From positions 62,001 through 126,000 of the forward strand of contig JANRJS010000033.1 of assembly GCA_033763835.1 (NCBI GenBank): DNA of 64,000 nucleotides, read 5' to 3'. A program made the position numbers and the translations under genes. Under the pieces are notes generated by a model. The model was not told the DNA's origin, made no database searches, and saw nothing but the letters and a program-made list of their open reading frames with translations. Positions 33,284-42,261 of this stretch are shown here, in pieces (the stretch's first letter is position 1; every line of letters starts with the position of its first letter). The DNA comes from JAPKYZ01 sp033763835 (GTDB lineage Bacteria > Acidobacteriota > Terriglobia > Bryobacterales > Bryobacteraceae).

Positions 33284-33805
33284 ATGGAACGACACGGCGC
33301 AACAACATTCAAAGGCAATCCCCTAACCCTGGTGGGTCCCGAACTCAAGACCGGCGACAAGGCCCCCGACTTCGACGCGGTGGACAAGACGCTTTCTCCC
33401 GCCTCGCTGGGCGAAGGTACCGTTCGGATTTTTTCCGTCGTGCCCAGTCTCGATACGCCCGTTTGCGACATGCAGACCAAGCGTTTCAACGACGAAGTGG
33501 CGAAACTTCCCGGTGTCGAAATCATTACCGTGTCCATGGACCTGCCGTTCGCGCAGGCGCGTTGGGCGAACGCATTCGGCGTAGACAACGTGAAGATGGT
33601 GTCCGACCACCGCTCCGGCTCTTTCGGCGAAGCTTACGGCACGCTGATCAAAGAATGGCGCATGGAGAGCCGCGCCATTTTCGTCGTCGATCAGGACAAC
33701 ACACTGCGCCACGTCGAGTACGTCAAGGAAGTCGCCGACCATCCCGACTACGAAGCCGCCCTCGCCGCCGCGAAGTCCGCCGCCGGACAAGCCGCTTCCG
33801 CCTAA
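33284..33805 (+). CDS. tpx: Thiol peroxidase, 1-Cys form
   Basis: The 173-aa peroxiredoxin has the Tpx signature PSLDTPVC with peroxidatic Cys61, and MDLPFAQARWANAFG where E. coli Tpx has the resolving Cys95. Here that position is Ala95, and Cys61 is the only cysteine in the protein. It should therefore reduce peroxides by a 1-Cys cycle that relies on an outside thiol. The Thr58 and Arg residues of the active site (TP-x-C; F-x-x-DH-R-SG) are kept. It follows the thioredoxin-fold DUF255 gene by 7 bp, so the two are probably cotranscribed. Confidence 0.93.
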   Translation: MERHGATTFKGNPLTLVGPELKTGDKAPDFDAVDKTLSPASLGEGTVRIFSVVPSLDTPVCDMQTKRFNDEVAKLPGVEIITVSMDLPFAQARWANAFGVDNVKMVSDHRSGSFGEAYGTLIKEWRMESRAIFVVDQDNTLRHVEYVKEVADHPDYEAALAAAKSAAGQAASA

Positions 33806-33851
33806 CGGTCCAACCGGCTCGGCGTCCTTAGGCGATACTCGAAGTATCCGC

Positions 33852-35696
33852 ATGAAAAGGATCGCCTGGGTCGTATTGTGTTGTGCGCCGGTAACGGCGC
33901 AATTGGGTCCCGAATCGGTACTGCGCGGGACCAAAAAGTTCGACAAAAAGGTCGTCGTCGCCGGACTTTCCGGGCCATGGGAGATCTCTTGGGGGCCCGA
34001 TAACTGGATCTGGGCCACGGAGCGCACCGGGAAACGGATTACGCGCGTGAATCCCGAGACCGGCGAGCGCAAAGTGGCGATTACCCTGGACGAAGTTTCG
34101 GCACCCGGCGGCCAGGATGGACTGCTCGGGCTCGCGCTGCACCCGGAACTTCTCAAGGGCGCGGGTAACGACTACGTCTACGCGGCGTACACCTACCAGG
34201 ACCGCACCAAGCCTGCCGACGCGCGCGTTACCGACCCTCGCAGTCCGTACCGCAACTTGTACTCGAAGGTCGTACGCCTCACCTACGACCCCGCCGCGGA
34301 GAAGCTCTCGAATCCGGTAACGATCGTCTCCGGAATGCCGGCCGGCAACGATCACAACGCCATGCGTTTGAAAATCGGCCCCGACAAGAAGCTTTATTTG
34401 ACCGTCGGCGACCAGGGCAACAACCAGCTTGGAAATTTCTGCCTGCCGATTCTGTCGCAGCGCCTGCCCACGCAAAAGGAAATCGACGACCGGGACTATG
34501 CGGCGTACGAAGGCAAGAGTCTGCGGATGAACCTGGACGGCTCCGTTCCCGCCGACAATCCGAAGCTCGCCGGCGTGGTCAGCCACGTTTACACGTATGG
34601 ACACCGCAATCCCCAGGGGCTCGACTTCGCGCCGGATGGCACGCTCTATTCGACCGAGCACGGTCCGAAGACCGACGACGAAGTGAACCGCCTGGTAGCC
34701 GGATCGAACTACGGATGGCCGCACGTGGCCGGAATGCGCGACGGAAAGGCCTACAAGTTCGCGCGCTGGGCGGACGCGAAGAAGCCGTGCTCGACGCTGA
34801 AATTCAGCGATCTGGCGATCGATCCTTCGGTGCCCGTCGCCGAGGAATCGGAGTTTACGGAACCGATCATGGAACCGGTCGCCACCATGTTCACCGTACC
34901 GACGGGCTTTAATTTTCAAGATCCGAAGTGCGGAGGCGTGAACTACATCTGCTGGCCGACGGTGGGTGTTTCCGGAGTCGAGTATTACGGCGGAAGGCCG
35001 AATGGGATTCCGGGCTGGGACAATGTCCTGCTGGTCACAACGCTTAAGCGCGGGTCGCTATACGTGCTCCCGCTCACGCCGGACCGGCAGAGGGCGGCGG
35101 GAGTTTTCAGCCGGTACTTCCAATCGGAGAACCGCTATCGAGACACGACCGTGAGTCCCGACGGGCGGACGATTTACGTCGCTACCGATCCGGACGGACT
35201 CTTCGAATCGCGCACCGGCGGAGTGACGACGAAGATGCTGGATAAAGGCGCGATTCTCGCGTTCACTTATACCGGCGAAGGCTCGGCGGCCGACGCTCCC
35301 ACAGTGAGCGAGAACGGAGCGTCCGTGGGAGCGCCAACGGCGGTCGCCAAAGCGCCTACCGGCTGGGGGCAAGCGCCAAAATTCACCGCGAAGCAGGCGG
35401 CGGACGGCAAGAAAGCGTACGAATCGTACTGCGCGGTATGCCACGGCAGCACGATGACCAACGGCACGTTCGGCACGCCGCTCGCCGGACCGTACTTCCG
35501 CAACAAGTGGCCGGGACATAGCGTCGGCGAGTTCTTCGTGAAATCGAAAACGATGCCCCCGGCGTCTCCCGCGTCGCTGAAAGACGACGTCTACGCGACC
35601 ATCGTGGCCTACATTTTGAGCTTCAACGGCGTGGAGCCGGGCGCGGAAGCGCTGCCCGCGAAAGTGGAACCGCTCGAGAAGCTGGAAATCCGGTAG
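33852..35696 (+). CDS. PQQ-type sugar (glucose/sorbosone) dehydrogenase fused to cytochrome c
   Basis: The 614-aa exported protein has a signal peptide (MKRIAWVVLCCAPVTAQ). A six-bladed beta-propeller of the glucose/sorbosone dehydrogenase family follows (about 40-470), with GPWEISWGPDNWIWATERTG, GGQDGLLGLALHP, GNDHNAMRLKIGPD and YGHRNPQGLDFAPDGTLYS. A C-terminal c-type cytochrome domain (about 510-600) has the heme motif CAVCH (residues 527-531) and Met568 in KTMPPA as likely axial ligand. It should oxidise a sugar or aldehyde in the periplasm and pass electrons through its own heme. Substrate not determinable. Confidence 0.9.
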   Translation: MKRIAWVVLCCAPVTAQLGPESVLRGTKKFDKKVVVAGLSGPWEISWGPDNWIWATERTGKRITRVNPETGERKVAITLDEVSAPGGQDGLLGLALHPELLKGAGNDYVYAAYTYQDRTKPADARVTDPRSPYRNLYSKVVRLTYDPAAEKLSNPVTIVSGMPAGNDHNAMRLKIGPDKKLYLTVGDQGNNQLGNFCLPILSQRLPTQKEIDDRDYAAYEGKSLRMNLDGSVPADNPKLAGVVSHVYTYGHRNPQGLDFAPDGTLYSTEHGPKTDDEVNRLVAGSNYGWPHVAGMRDGKAYKFARWADAKKPCSTLKFSDLAIDPSVPVAEESEFTEPIMEPVATMFTVPTGFNFQDPKCGGVNYICWPTVGVSGVEYYGGRPNGIPGWDNVLLVTTLKRGSLYVLPLTPDRQRAAGVFSRYFQSENRYRDTTVSPDGRTIYVATDPDGLFESRTGGVTTKMLDKGAILAFTYTGEGSAADAPTVSENGASVGAPTAVAKAPTGWGQAPKFTAKQAADGKKAYESYCAVCHGSTMTNGTFGTPLAGPYFRNKWPGHSVGEFFVKSKTMPPASPASLKDDVYATIVAYILSFNGVEPGAEALPAKVEPLEKLEIR

Positions 35697-35698
35697 AG

Positions 35699-36925
35699 CT
35701 ACCAATCGACGACGGAGCCGTCGTCTTCGTCGTAGGCCGTCTGGCGGCGCGTTGGCTCGCCTACTTGAGCCCGCAGCTTCGCTTCGTCGATCGTAATTCC
35801 CAGCCCGGGATCGGTGAGGATCGGGCGATACCCATTCTTCACCGGTGGTAAGGGCTTCGCCAGCAGGTCCGCGTACTCGTTATCGCCGCGTTCTTGAATC
35901 AGGAAATTCGGGATGGAGGCGGCGATCTGCAAACTGGCGGCGAGCGAGCAGGGACCTTGCGGATTGTGCGGCGCCAGCGGCGTGTAATACGCTTCGGCCA
36001 TCCCGGCGATTACCTTCAATTCGGTGATCCCGCCCGCGTAACAGATATCGGGCTGCAGGATCGTCGCCGCGCGTTTTTCGAGAATCTCCTTGAATCCCCA
36101 TTTGGTGAAGATGCGCTCGCCCGTAGCGATGGGAATGTGTGTCTTGCGCGCCATCTCGGCCATGATGTCCACGTTGAGCGGCTGGCAAATCTCTTCGTAG
36201 AACCACGGAGAGTAGGGCTCCAGCGCCTTCATCAACAGCAGCGCGGTGGGCGGCTGGACCGCTCCGTGAAACTCGACGCCGATATCGACGCCCGAACCTT
36301 GCCGTTCCCGCAACGCCTTGAAGCGCGCCACGACTTCGTCGACGAACTTTTGTCCCTCGACATACTTGATCGGGCCGCGCTTGCCGTTAGAAAGCTGCAC
36401 TTTCATCGCATTGACGCCGGTAACGGGATCGACTTGCCCATAGACGCGCACCCGCTCGCGCGTGGGGCCTCCAAGCAGGCGGTATACGGGCACGCCGAAC
36501 ATCTTGCCCGTGATGTCCCACAGCGCCTGATCGATGCCGCTGAGAATCGCCGTCTTGATGGGTCCGCCGCGATAGAACGCGCCGCGATGGATCGCCTGCC
36601 AGTGGTGCGCAACCCGCGACGGGTCCTGGCCGGTGAGGTAATGGCGAACCTCCTGAGCGCCCGCCGCGCAAGCCTGCGGATCGGCCTTTAGCATTTCGCC
36701 CCAACCGCTGATCCCCGCGTTGGTCGAAATTTTCACGAACACCCAGGCGTTTTTGAGGATGAACGTGTCGATCGCGGTAACCTTCACGTTGTCTTTCGGG
36801 CCGGCTTGTGCGTGCGCGGTGCGGAAGGGAGCCAGCGCCGCTCCGCCTAGCCACAACCGGCGCCAGAGTTCGCGGCGGGATACCGGCATCGCGGCACGAG
36901 CCAATGCGGCGGAGTTATCGATCAT
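35699..36925 (-). CDS. Exported enolase-superfamily enzyme, D-galactonate dehydratase-like
   Basis: Start chosen at ATG 36925 (another ATG at 36889 is possible). The 408-aa product has a Tat-like leader (SRRELWRRLWLGGAALAP) and the mandelate racemase/muconate lactonising fold: VFVKISTNAGISGWGE, GIDQALWDITGKMFGVPVY, metal-binding VEFHG, FYEEICQPLN, ATGERIFTKWGF, and APHNPQGPCSLAAS. The H-N-P-Q-G-P region corresponds to the APHCPLGP of galactonate dehydratases. It probably dehydrates a sugar acid in the periplasm. It diverges from the sulfatase gene; the two may act on the same polysaccharide-derived material, which is inference. Confidence 0.85.
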   Translation of the reverse strand: MIDNSAALARAAMPVSRRELWRRLWLGGAALAPFRTAHAQAGPKDNVKVTAIDTFILKNAWVFVKISTNAGISGWGEMLKADPQACAAGAQEVRHYLTGQDPSRVAHHWQAIHRGAFYRGGPIKTAILSGIDQALWDITGKMFGVPVYRLLGGPTRERVRVYGQVDPVTGVNAMKVQLSNGKRGPIKYVEGQKFVDEVVARFKALRERQGSGVDIGVEFHGAVQPPTALLLMKALEPYSPWFYEEICQPLNVDIMAEMARKTHIPIATGERIFTKWGFKEILEKRAATILQPDICYAGGITELKVIAGMAEAYYTPLAPHNPQGPCSLAASLQIAASIPNFLIQERGDNEYADLLAKPLPPVKNGYRPILTDPGLGITIDEAKLRAQVGEPTRRQTAYDEDDGSVVDW

Positions 36926-36986
36926 TCCCCGCAATGTACCAAAGGCCGCTTCCGGCCCACACGAGCTTCGGGGTTTAATGGAGGCC

Positions 36987-38459
36987 ATGTCCAGAATCGA
37001 CCGGAGACGCTTTCTCGCGGCGGGCGCGGCCGGGTTCGCCGCCTGCGGCAAGACCGCTCCCAAGCGGCCCAACGTGCTGTTTGTCATGACCGACGATCAA
37101 GCGGTGGGCCAAATGAGTTGCGAGGGCAACAAGCTGCTCTCGACACCGAACATGGATCGCATCGCGGCGGGTGGGACCCGTTTCGAGAACGCCTTTTGCA
37201 CCAACTCGCTGTGCGCGCCGAGCCGCGCTACCGCGCTGAGCGGAACTTACTCCCACATTAATGGAGTCAAGGGTAACTCCGAGGGCCGGAACAACATCGA
37301 AAAAATCGACCCGAAGTTACCGCTGTATCCCGAGTTACTCAAGCAAGCCGGTTACCGGACGGGAGTCGTGGGTAAGTGGCACTTGCAGGAGGATCCGCGC
37401 GGGTTCGATTATTCGTGTATCTTGCCCGGCCAGGGGTTGTATTTCGATCCCGAATTTATCGAAAACGGGCAGCGCAAGAAAATTCCCGGTTACGCCACGG
37501 ATATCACTACCGACGTGACGCTCCGGTTTCTCGACACCGTGGGCGCGGAGCCTTTTCTTCTCATTTATCAACACAAAGCTCCGCACCGGCCATTTAAGCC
37601 CGCGCCGCGGCACACGAAGATGTTCGAGGGCGTCGAGTTTCCCTATCCCGCTACGTTCGACGACGATTTCGCAACGCGCCCCATCGCCAAGGAAGCCGCG
37701 GATATGTCGTTCGAACAAAGCCTCGCGGGAGACTATCCCGACTTACCAAAGAAACTAAATAGCACGGAAAAAAAGAGATGGCTGTACCAGCGCTTCGTTA
37801 AGGATCATTACCGCGCTCTCTACGGCGTGGACGAGAACTTAGGCCGCGTACTCGACTACTTGGACAAAAAGAACTTATCCGAAGATACGTTGATTATTTA
37901 CACTTCGGACAACGGATTTTTTCTCGGCGAGCACGGCTGGTACGACAAGCGGTTCATGTATGAACCTTCGTTTCGCGTGCCGTTACTGGTCCGCTATCCG
38001 CGCGCCGGAAAGCCGGGGCGCGTGGAATCTCGTTACGCGGCGAACATCGACTACGCGCCGACCATTCTCGATTTCGCGGGCGTCGAGATTCCGAAGACGA
38101 TGCAGGGGCGCAGTCTGAGGCCGTTGATCGAGGGGCGCCCTAACGTCGAATGGCGCCAGTCGGTGTACTACACCTATCACGAGAATTCGTGGACGCTGCG
38201 CAACGCCTCCAAAGAGCAGATGACCGACGCGACGTTCCAGTACTTCACGCCGCATCGTGTGAGCCCACACCGCGGCGTGCGGATGGGCGACTACAAGCTG
38301 ATCGAGTACTACAGCGAAGGCGACGTTTGGGAGCTATTCGACCTCGGGAAAGACCCGCACGAGCGGCGCAACGTTTATTCCGACCCGGCTTACGCTACGG
38401 TCGCGGCGGACTTAAAGCGCGAGTTGGCGCGGCTTCGGCGGGAGTACTCGGATAGCTGA
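36987..38459 (+). CDS. Tat-exported lipoprotein sulfatase
   Basis: Start placed at ATG 36987 behind GGAGG (an ATG three codons earlier is possible). The 490-aa protein begins with a Tat leader MSRIDRRRFLAAGAAG ending in a lipobox-like FAAC (Cys20). The sulfatase core has metal-binding FVMTDDQ, the formylglycine site Cys76-A-P-S-R80, GKWHLQ, the APHRPF region, and the C-terminal TSDNGFFLGEHGWYDKRF. The Cys76 type must be matured by an FGE or anaerobic enzyme; none is in the window. A sulfated polysaccharide or glycan is the likely substrate. Its 3' end overlaps the globin gene by 65 bp. Confidence 0.92.
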   Translation: MSRIDRRRFLAAGAAGFAACGKTAPKRPNVLFVMTDDQAVGQMSCEGNKLLSTPNMDRIAAGGTRFENAFCTNSLCAPSRATALSGTYSHINGVKGNSEGRNNIEKIDPKLPLYPELLKQAGYRTGVVGKWHLQEDPRGFDYSCILPGQGLYFDPEFIENGQRKKIPGYATDITTDVTLRFLDTVGAEPFLLIYQHKAPHRPFKPAPRHTKMFEGVEFPYPATFDDDFATRPIAKEAADMSFEQSLAGDYPDLPKKLNSTEKKRWLYQRFVKDHYRALYGVDENLGRVLDYLDKKNLSEDTLIIYTSDNGFFLGEHGWYDKRFMYEPSFRVPLLVRYPRAGKPGRVESRYAANIDYAPTILDFAGVEIPKTMQGRSLRPLIEGRPNVEWRQSVYYTYHENSWTLRNASKEQMTDATFQYFTPHRVSPHRGVRMGDYKLIEYYSEGDVWELFDLGKDPHERRNVYSDPAYATVAADLKRELARLRREYSDS

Positions 38460-38859
38460 CCGCGCCCGCCTGCATCCCCGCGCTCACAAAGCGAATCGCC
38501 GTGGACCACGCCGCCCGGGCCTCCTCGTCGAAATTCGCTTCCAGGGCGTGGCCTAAAGACCAAAGCAGCGCGCGCTCGACGACACCGTAATGCTCGGCCA
38601 CCACACCGTAGCTCACATGTCTGCGTCCAAGGGCGTGTAGGGTCGACGTCAAGGTCTCGAGACGGTCCAGGTTATCGACCACCGCCGACAGCATCTCCAT
38701 TAGCTTCCGGCCCTGCTGGGCGATATCGCCGCGAAACATGGGACGCAGACCCGGCTCCAGTTCGAACAAGCGTCCGTAGAACAACAAAGACAGCGGCCCG
38801 GCCACACCGCGAAGGCTATCGAAGCTTTCGCGAACCACCTGCTTTTCCCGCGCGGTCAT
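38395..38859 (-). CDS. Single-domain globin
   Basis: The 154-aa protein has the flavohemoglobin/Vitreoscilla-type globin pattern: N-terminal KQVVRESFDSL, Tyr28 (B10) in LLFYGRLFE, Gln (E7) in IAQQGRKL, and the proximal His81 (F8) in LGRRHVSYGVVAEHYGVV. A Pro/Ala-rich tail follows the fold. Such globins bind oxygen or nitric oxide. No reductase domain is attached. Its start overlaps the 3' end of the kinase gene by 4 nt, so it is probably the last gene of the sigma factor-kinase-globin operon. It overlaps the convergent sulfatase gene by 65 bp. Confidence 0.88.
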   Translation of the reverse strand: MTAREKQVVRESFDSLRGVAGPLSLLFYGRLFELEPGLRPMFRGDIAQQGRKLMEMLSAVVDNLDRLETLTSTLHALGRRHVSYGVVAEHYGVVERALLWSLGHALEANFDEEARAAWSTAIRFVSAGMQAGAVSYPSTPAEAAPTRALSPPRP

Positions 38860-41627
38860 TTCAATTCCTCCAAAGCTTTCTCGACTTCTCGCATTTCTCG
38901 GGCGTAGACGGCGTTGAACGCGGCATGGCCTTCAAGGGCGCGGTACTGGTTCCAACTGCCGGAGAAAAGTTCGCGCGCACGAGCGCGGTCTTCCCCCCGT
39001 CCCGAGAAACGCCAGAGCGCGGCGTAAATTCTGCCGCCCGCCGCCGCTCCGCGCGCCGGAAGAAACACCTGCCGGTCCGCCGCCCGGGACTTAGCTTCCG
39101 GACCGGCGGGGTCCGCCAACTCGGCGGCGCGACGCGCGTACTCCAAACTCTCCGCGCGGGCTCCGCGCCGGGCGGCCGACTCTCCCAGCCTTCCGTAGAA
39201 CAGCAGGCACGCGTACGTCGTGACGGCGGATCCCGATGACAGCGCCGATTCCGCCCGCCGCAATCCATCGCGATAAGCGCCCGTGGCGCTCCGGTCGTCC
39301 CGCAAGACGCGGTAGGTGTCCCCGAGAAACAGGTAACCGGTGGCCATCTCGCCGAGATTCACAACATTCCTGGCGTCGCGACGCTCCACTTCTTCCTGAA
39401 ACCGCAACGCCTCGCGCAAAAGCCGGATGCGCTCCGCCTCCCGGCCAACGGGCAATGACACCGCTACGCGAGACAGGGCGATCCCATAGTCGCTACGAGC
39501 GCGCTGGTCGGCGGGATCGGCATCATGGATGGCGCGAGCGATTTCGAGCATCTTGCCGTACGCCTGCGCCGCGCCCGCCGGGTCGCCTAAGTTCGCCCGG
39601 TTCGGATTCCCCAGAACGTCGCCGATGTGCGAATACGACAGCATCAAATCGCGCCGGTTGGAGACGCTCGCCGGATTATTCTTCGCCAGTTCCTCCCGGA
39701 TCGCCGCCGCCCGCCGATATCCTTCCAGCGCTTCTCGCAAGCGACCGAAATGCGCATCGCAAACGCCTCTTCCCGCGTACGCCGACGCGAGATAGCTGGG
39801 TTGCACGCGTCCGCCTCGAACCTCGATGGCGTTCAGAATCTCGATCGCCTGGACATATTCCTCGCGCGCCGCCCGGTAGTTCGAGCTTCGCCCCAACGGA
39901 CCCGCCGTGGCCAGATGAATCTCCGCCAACCGGTGCCCGGCTTCGTCGTCCGGCGACCGTTTGTAAAGCTCCTCCGCCAGGCCTTGCGCCCGCCGGTAGC
40001 TGGCGAGCGCCTTTTCCGTATCCCGCGTGTATTCGAGGATTCCGCCAATCCGGCGGTGCACGGTGAGAGCTTCCGCCAAGGCGACCCTGTTCGACGGGTC
40101 TTGCCGGATAACGGAGTCGAGCAGGGCCAACGCCTTCCCGTAGTTCGCCCCAGCCGCGGCGGTCTCGCCGAAGTTGGCGCTCATTACGTTGCCCTGCACG
40201 TCGCCCAGGCGGCGATAGGCCGAAGCCAATTCGAGCTGCAACCCCAGGTCCGCGCCCGCATTGGCCGACAGACGGTCCAGGTAATCGAGCCCGGTTTGGA
40301 CGATCAACTGCCTGGCTTTCGTCGATCCCGGCAGATCGCGCACCGCGTCGTAAACGTCGAAAACGAACGTGTTCGAAAGCTTGCGGACCAGCCCCAGATT
40401 CTCGGTAGCGATCCGCGCGGACCTCGATGACGCCCAAACGCCCCAAGACAAGGCCGCCAAAATTGCCGCCGCCGAAATCACCAGTGCGTGGCGGCGCCGC
40501 AAAAACTTGCCCGCCCGGTAGGCGAACGTATCGGGCCGCGCCTGCACCGGCAGATGCGCCAAGTGCCGGCGAAGGTCTTCGGCGAACTTTTCGATCGATT
40601 CGTAACGGCGCTCCGGCTCCTTGCGCAACGCGAGCAGGAGAACGTTATCGAGATCGCCGCGTAACTGGCGGGCCACGGTCTTATCCACGGCGGCGACGCT
40701 CGGCGGGACCGGCTCCGACTCGCAGATCGCACGTTCGATGCCGCGCAGCGAATAGTCCTCGATCCGATGCGCTTTTGCGCCGGTCAGAATCTCGTAAAGC
40801 ACCGCCGCCGCCGAATAAACATCGGTAGCGATCGAGACCGGCTCGCCGCGAATCTGCTCGGGGCTGGCGTAATCCGGCGAGAGCGGCGTGGAGCCCGCTT
40901 CTACTGTTTCGTCGCCCGGCAGCGGCTGCGCGTGCAGCAGTTTGCAGACGCCGAAATCGAGCAGCTTGACCCGGCCGTCCTTGTCCACCAGAATGTTGCC
41001 CGGCTTCAAATCGCGGTGCACGACGAAGCGCCGGTGCGCGAAATCGACCGCCTTCAAGACGTCGAGAAACAGCGTCAACCGCCGCGCGGTATCGAGCGCA
41101 TGGCTCCGGCAGTAGTCGGTGATCCGGACGCCGTCGATAAACTCCATGACGATGTACGGCCGGCCGTCCTCGGTGTTGCCGCCGTCGAGCAGACGAGCGA
41201 TGTTCGGATGCTCCAGCCGGGCGAGCGTCTGACGCTCGCGGTAGAAGCGGGCCAGAATCATGCCCGTATCCATGCCGCGCGCCACGAGCTTTATCGCAAC
41301 CCGCGAGCGGTACTGGTCGTCGTCGCGCTCGGCGAGGTACACCGTACCCATGCCGCCCCGCCCGATTTCATGAACCAGACGGTAAGGACCGGCGCGCGTG
41401 GGCGGCGGTAAAACGGGCTTGACGCCGAGCGCGGCGATCGCCGGTTCGATGCCGGCGGCGAACCCATCCCGCGCCGAAGCGTCGCTTCCCAGCAAAGAGA
41501 CTACTTCCAGCAGGATTTCGGGCTCCTGCGCGCACCGCTCTCGCAGCCACGCCTCGCGTTCCGCCGCCGGAACTTCGAGCGCGGCGTGGAACACTTCGCC
41601 GACCCTCTCCCAACGAACGGCGGTCAT
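38856..41627 (-). CDS. Transmembrane serine/threonine kinase with periplasmic TPR domain
   Basis: Start chosen at the ATG at 41627, which overlaps the sigma-factor stop (ATGA); 923 aa. The N-terminal kinase domain has the glycine loop GRGGMGTVY (about 89-97), Lys113 in VAIKL, catalytic VVHRDLKPGN (Asp206) and LLDFG (224-226). A membrane helix follows at about 395-415 (ALVISAAAILAALSWGVWAS), and the rest is helical with TPR-like repeats (AYRRLGDVQGNVMS, ALASYRRAQGLAEEL, AYAGRGVCDAHFGRLREALE). Such kinases are common in Acidobacteriota. With the coupled ECF sigma factor upstream it likely forms a signalling module. Confidence 0.92.
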   Translation of the reverse strand: MTAVRWERVGEVFHAALEVPAAEREAWLRERCAQEPEILLEVVSLLGSDASARDGFAAGIEPAIAALGVKPVLPPPTRAGPYRLVHEIGRGGMGTVYLAERDDDQYRSRVAIKLVARGMDTGMILARFYRERQTLARLEHPNIARLLDGGNTEDGRPYIVMEFIDGVRITDYCRSHALDTARRLTLFLDVLKAVDFAHRRFVVHRDLKPGNILVDKDGRVKLLDFGVCKLLHAQPLPGDETVEAGSTPLSPDYASPEQIRGEPVSIATDVYSAAAVLYEILTGAKAHRIEDYSLRGIERAICESEPVPPSVAAVDKTVARQLRGDLDNVLLLALRKEPERRYESIEKFAEDLRRHLAHLPVQARPDTFAYRAGKFLRRRHALVISAAAILAALSWGVWASSRSARIATENLGLVRKLSNTFVFDVYDAVRDLPGSTKARQLIVQTGLDYLDRLSANAGADLGLQLELASAYRRLGDVQGNVMSANFGETAAAGANYGKALALLDSVIRQDPSNRVALAEALTVHRRIGGILEYTRDTEKALASYRRAQGLAEELYKRSPDDEAGHRLAEIHLATAGPLGRSSNYRAAREEYVQAIEILNAIEVRGGRVQPSYLASAYAGRGVCDAHFGRLREALEGYRRAAAIREELAKNNPASVSNRRDLMLSYSHIGDVLGNPNRANLGDPAGAAQAYGKMLEIARAIHDADPADQRARSDYGIALSRVAVSLPVGREAERIRLLREALRFQEEVERRDARNVVNLGEMATGYLFLGDTYRVLRDDRSATGAYRDGLRRAESALSSGSAVTTYACLLFYGRLGESAARRGARAESLEYARRAAELADPAGPEAKSRAADRQVFLPARGAAAGGRIYAALWRFSGRGEDRARARELFSGSWNQYRALEGHAAFNAVYAREMREVEKALEELK

Positions 41628-42193
41628 CGCGCGCCGCTTTGCATTTCCCGGTGCAACCAAGCTTCGGCGAGCCTTTGCTCCCGCCCCACCGTGGCCGGTG
41701 AAATGTCCAGCATTTGGGCCACTTCGTCCACGGTGAGTCCGCCGAAGAACCGCAACTCGACGATCTTGCTCTTGCGCTCGTCGAACGCGGCCAGCGCTTG
41801 CAACGCCAAGTCGAGATCGACGATCTCACGGCTGCGTTCCGGCGCGAACGATAACGCTTCGTCGAGCGGCAGCTTCGCGGCGCCTTGACCCCGCTTTTGG
41901 GCGTCGTGGCGGCGCGCGTTCTCCACCAGCAGTTGCCGCATCAGGAACGCGGCCACGCCGAAAAAGTGCTTGCGGCTCTCCCAGTCCGGCAGCTTTCCCT
42001 GCACCAGGCGCAGGTAGGCTTCGTTGACTAGCGCCGTCGGCTGCAAAGTGCTTGCCGCGCGCTCGTCGCGCAGATAGCGGGCGGCCATCCGCCGTAACTC
42101 CCCGTAGAGGAGCGGGATCAAACGATCCCGCGCCTCACGGTCGCCCGAGTTCCAATCGGCCAGCAGTTGCGTGACGTCGGTTTCGAGGGACAT
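41624..42193 (-). CDS. ECF-type RNA polymerase sigma factor, kinase-associated
   Basis: Start at ATG 42193 (MSLETDVTQLL); the frame extends further upstream but without support. The 189-aa protein has sigma region 2 (ARDRLIPLLYGELRRMAARY, LQPTALVNEAYLRL) and region 4 with FFGGLTVDEVAQMLDISPATV, the DNA-binding helix. It fits the ECF type with a neighbouring Ser/Thr kinase, where kinase phosphorylation is thought to replace an anti-sigma factor. No anti-sigma gene is visible. ATGA coupling to the kinase indicates paired production. Confidence 0.9.
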   Translation of the reverse strand: MSLETDVTQLLADWNSGDREARDRLIPLLYGELRRMAARYLRDERAASTLQPTALVNEAYLRLVQGKLPDWESRKHFFGVAAFLMRQLLVENARRHDAQKRGQGAAKLPLDEALSFAPERSREIVDLDLALQALAAFDERKSKIVELRFFGGLTVDEVAQMLDISPATVGREQRLAEAWLHREMQSGAR

Positions 42194-42261
42194 GCGGGAC
42201 GAATCGACGGAATTATAGCTCCGCCCGCACTTTGTCTCCGGCGACGCCGTGGCCACTGGGC

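Noticed and set aside
36720..36986. Upstream extension of the sulfatase frame
   Set aside because: It overlaps the divergent dehydratase gene, while the Tat leader and GGAGG lie at 36980-36987.
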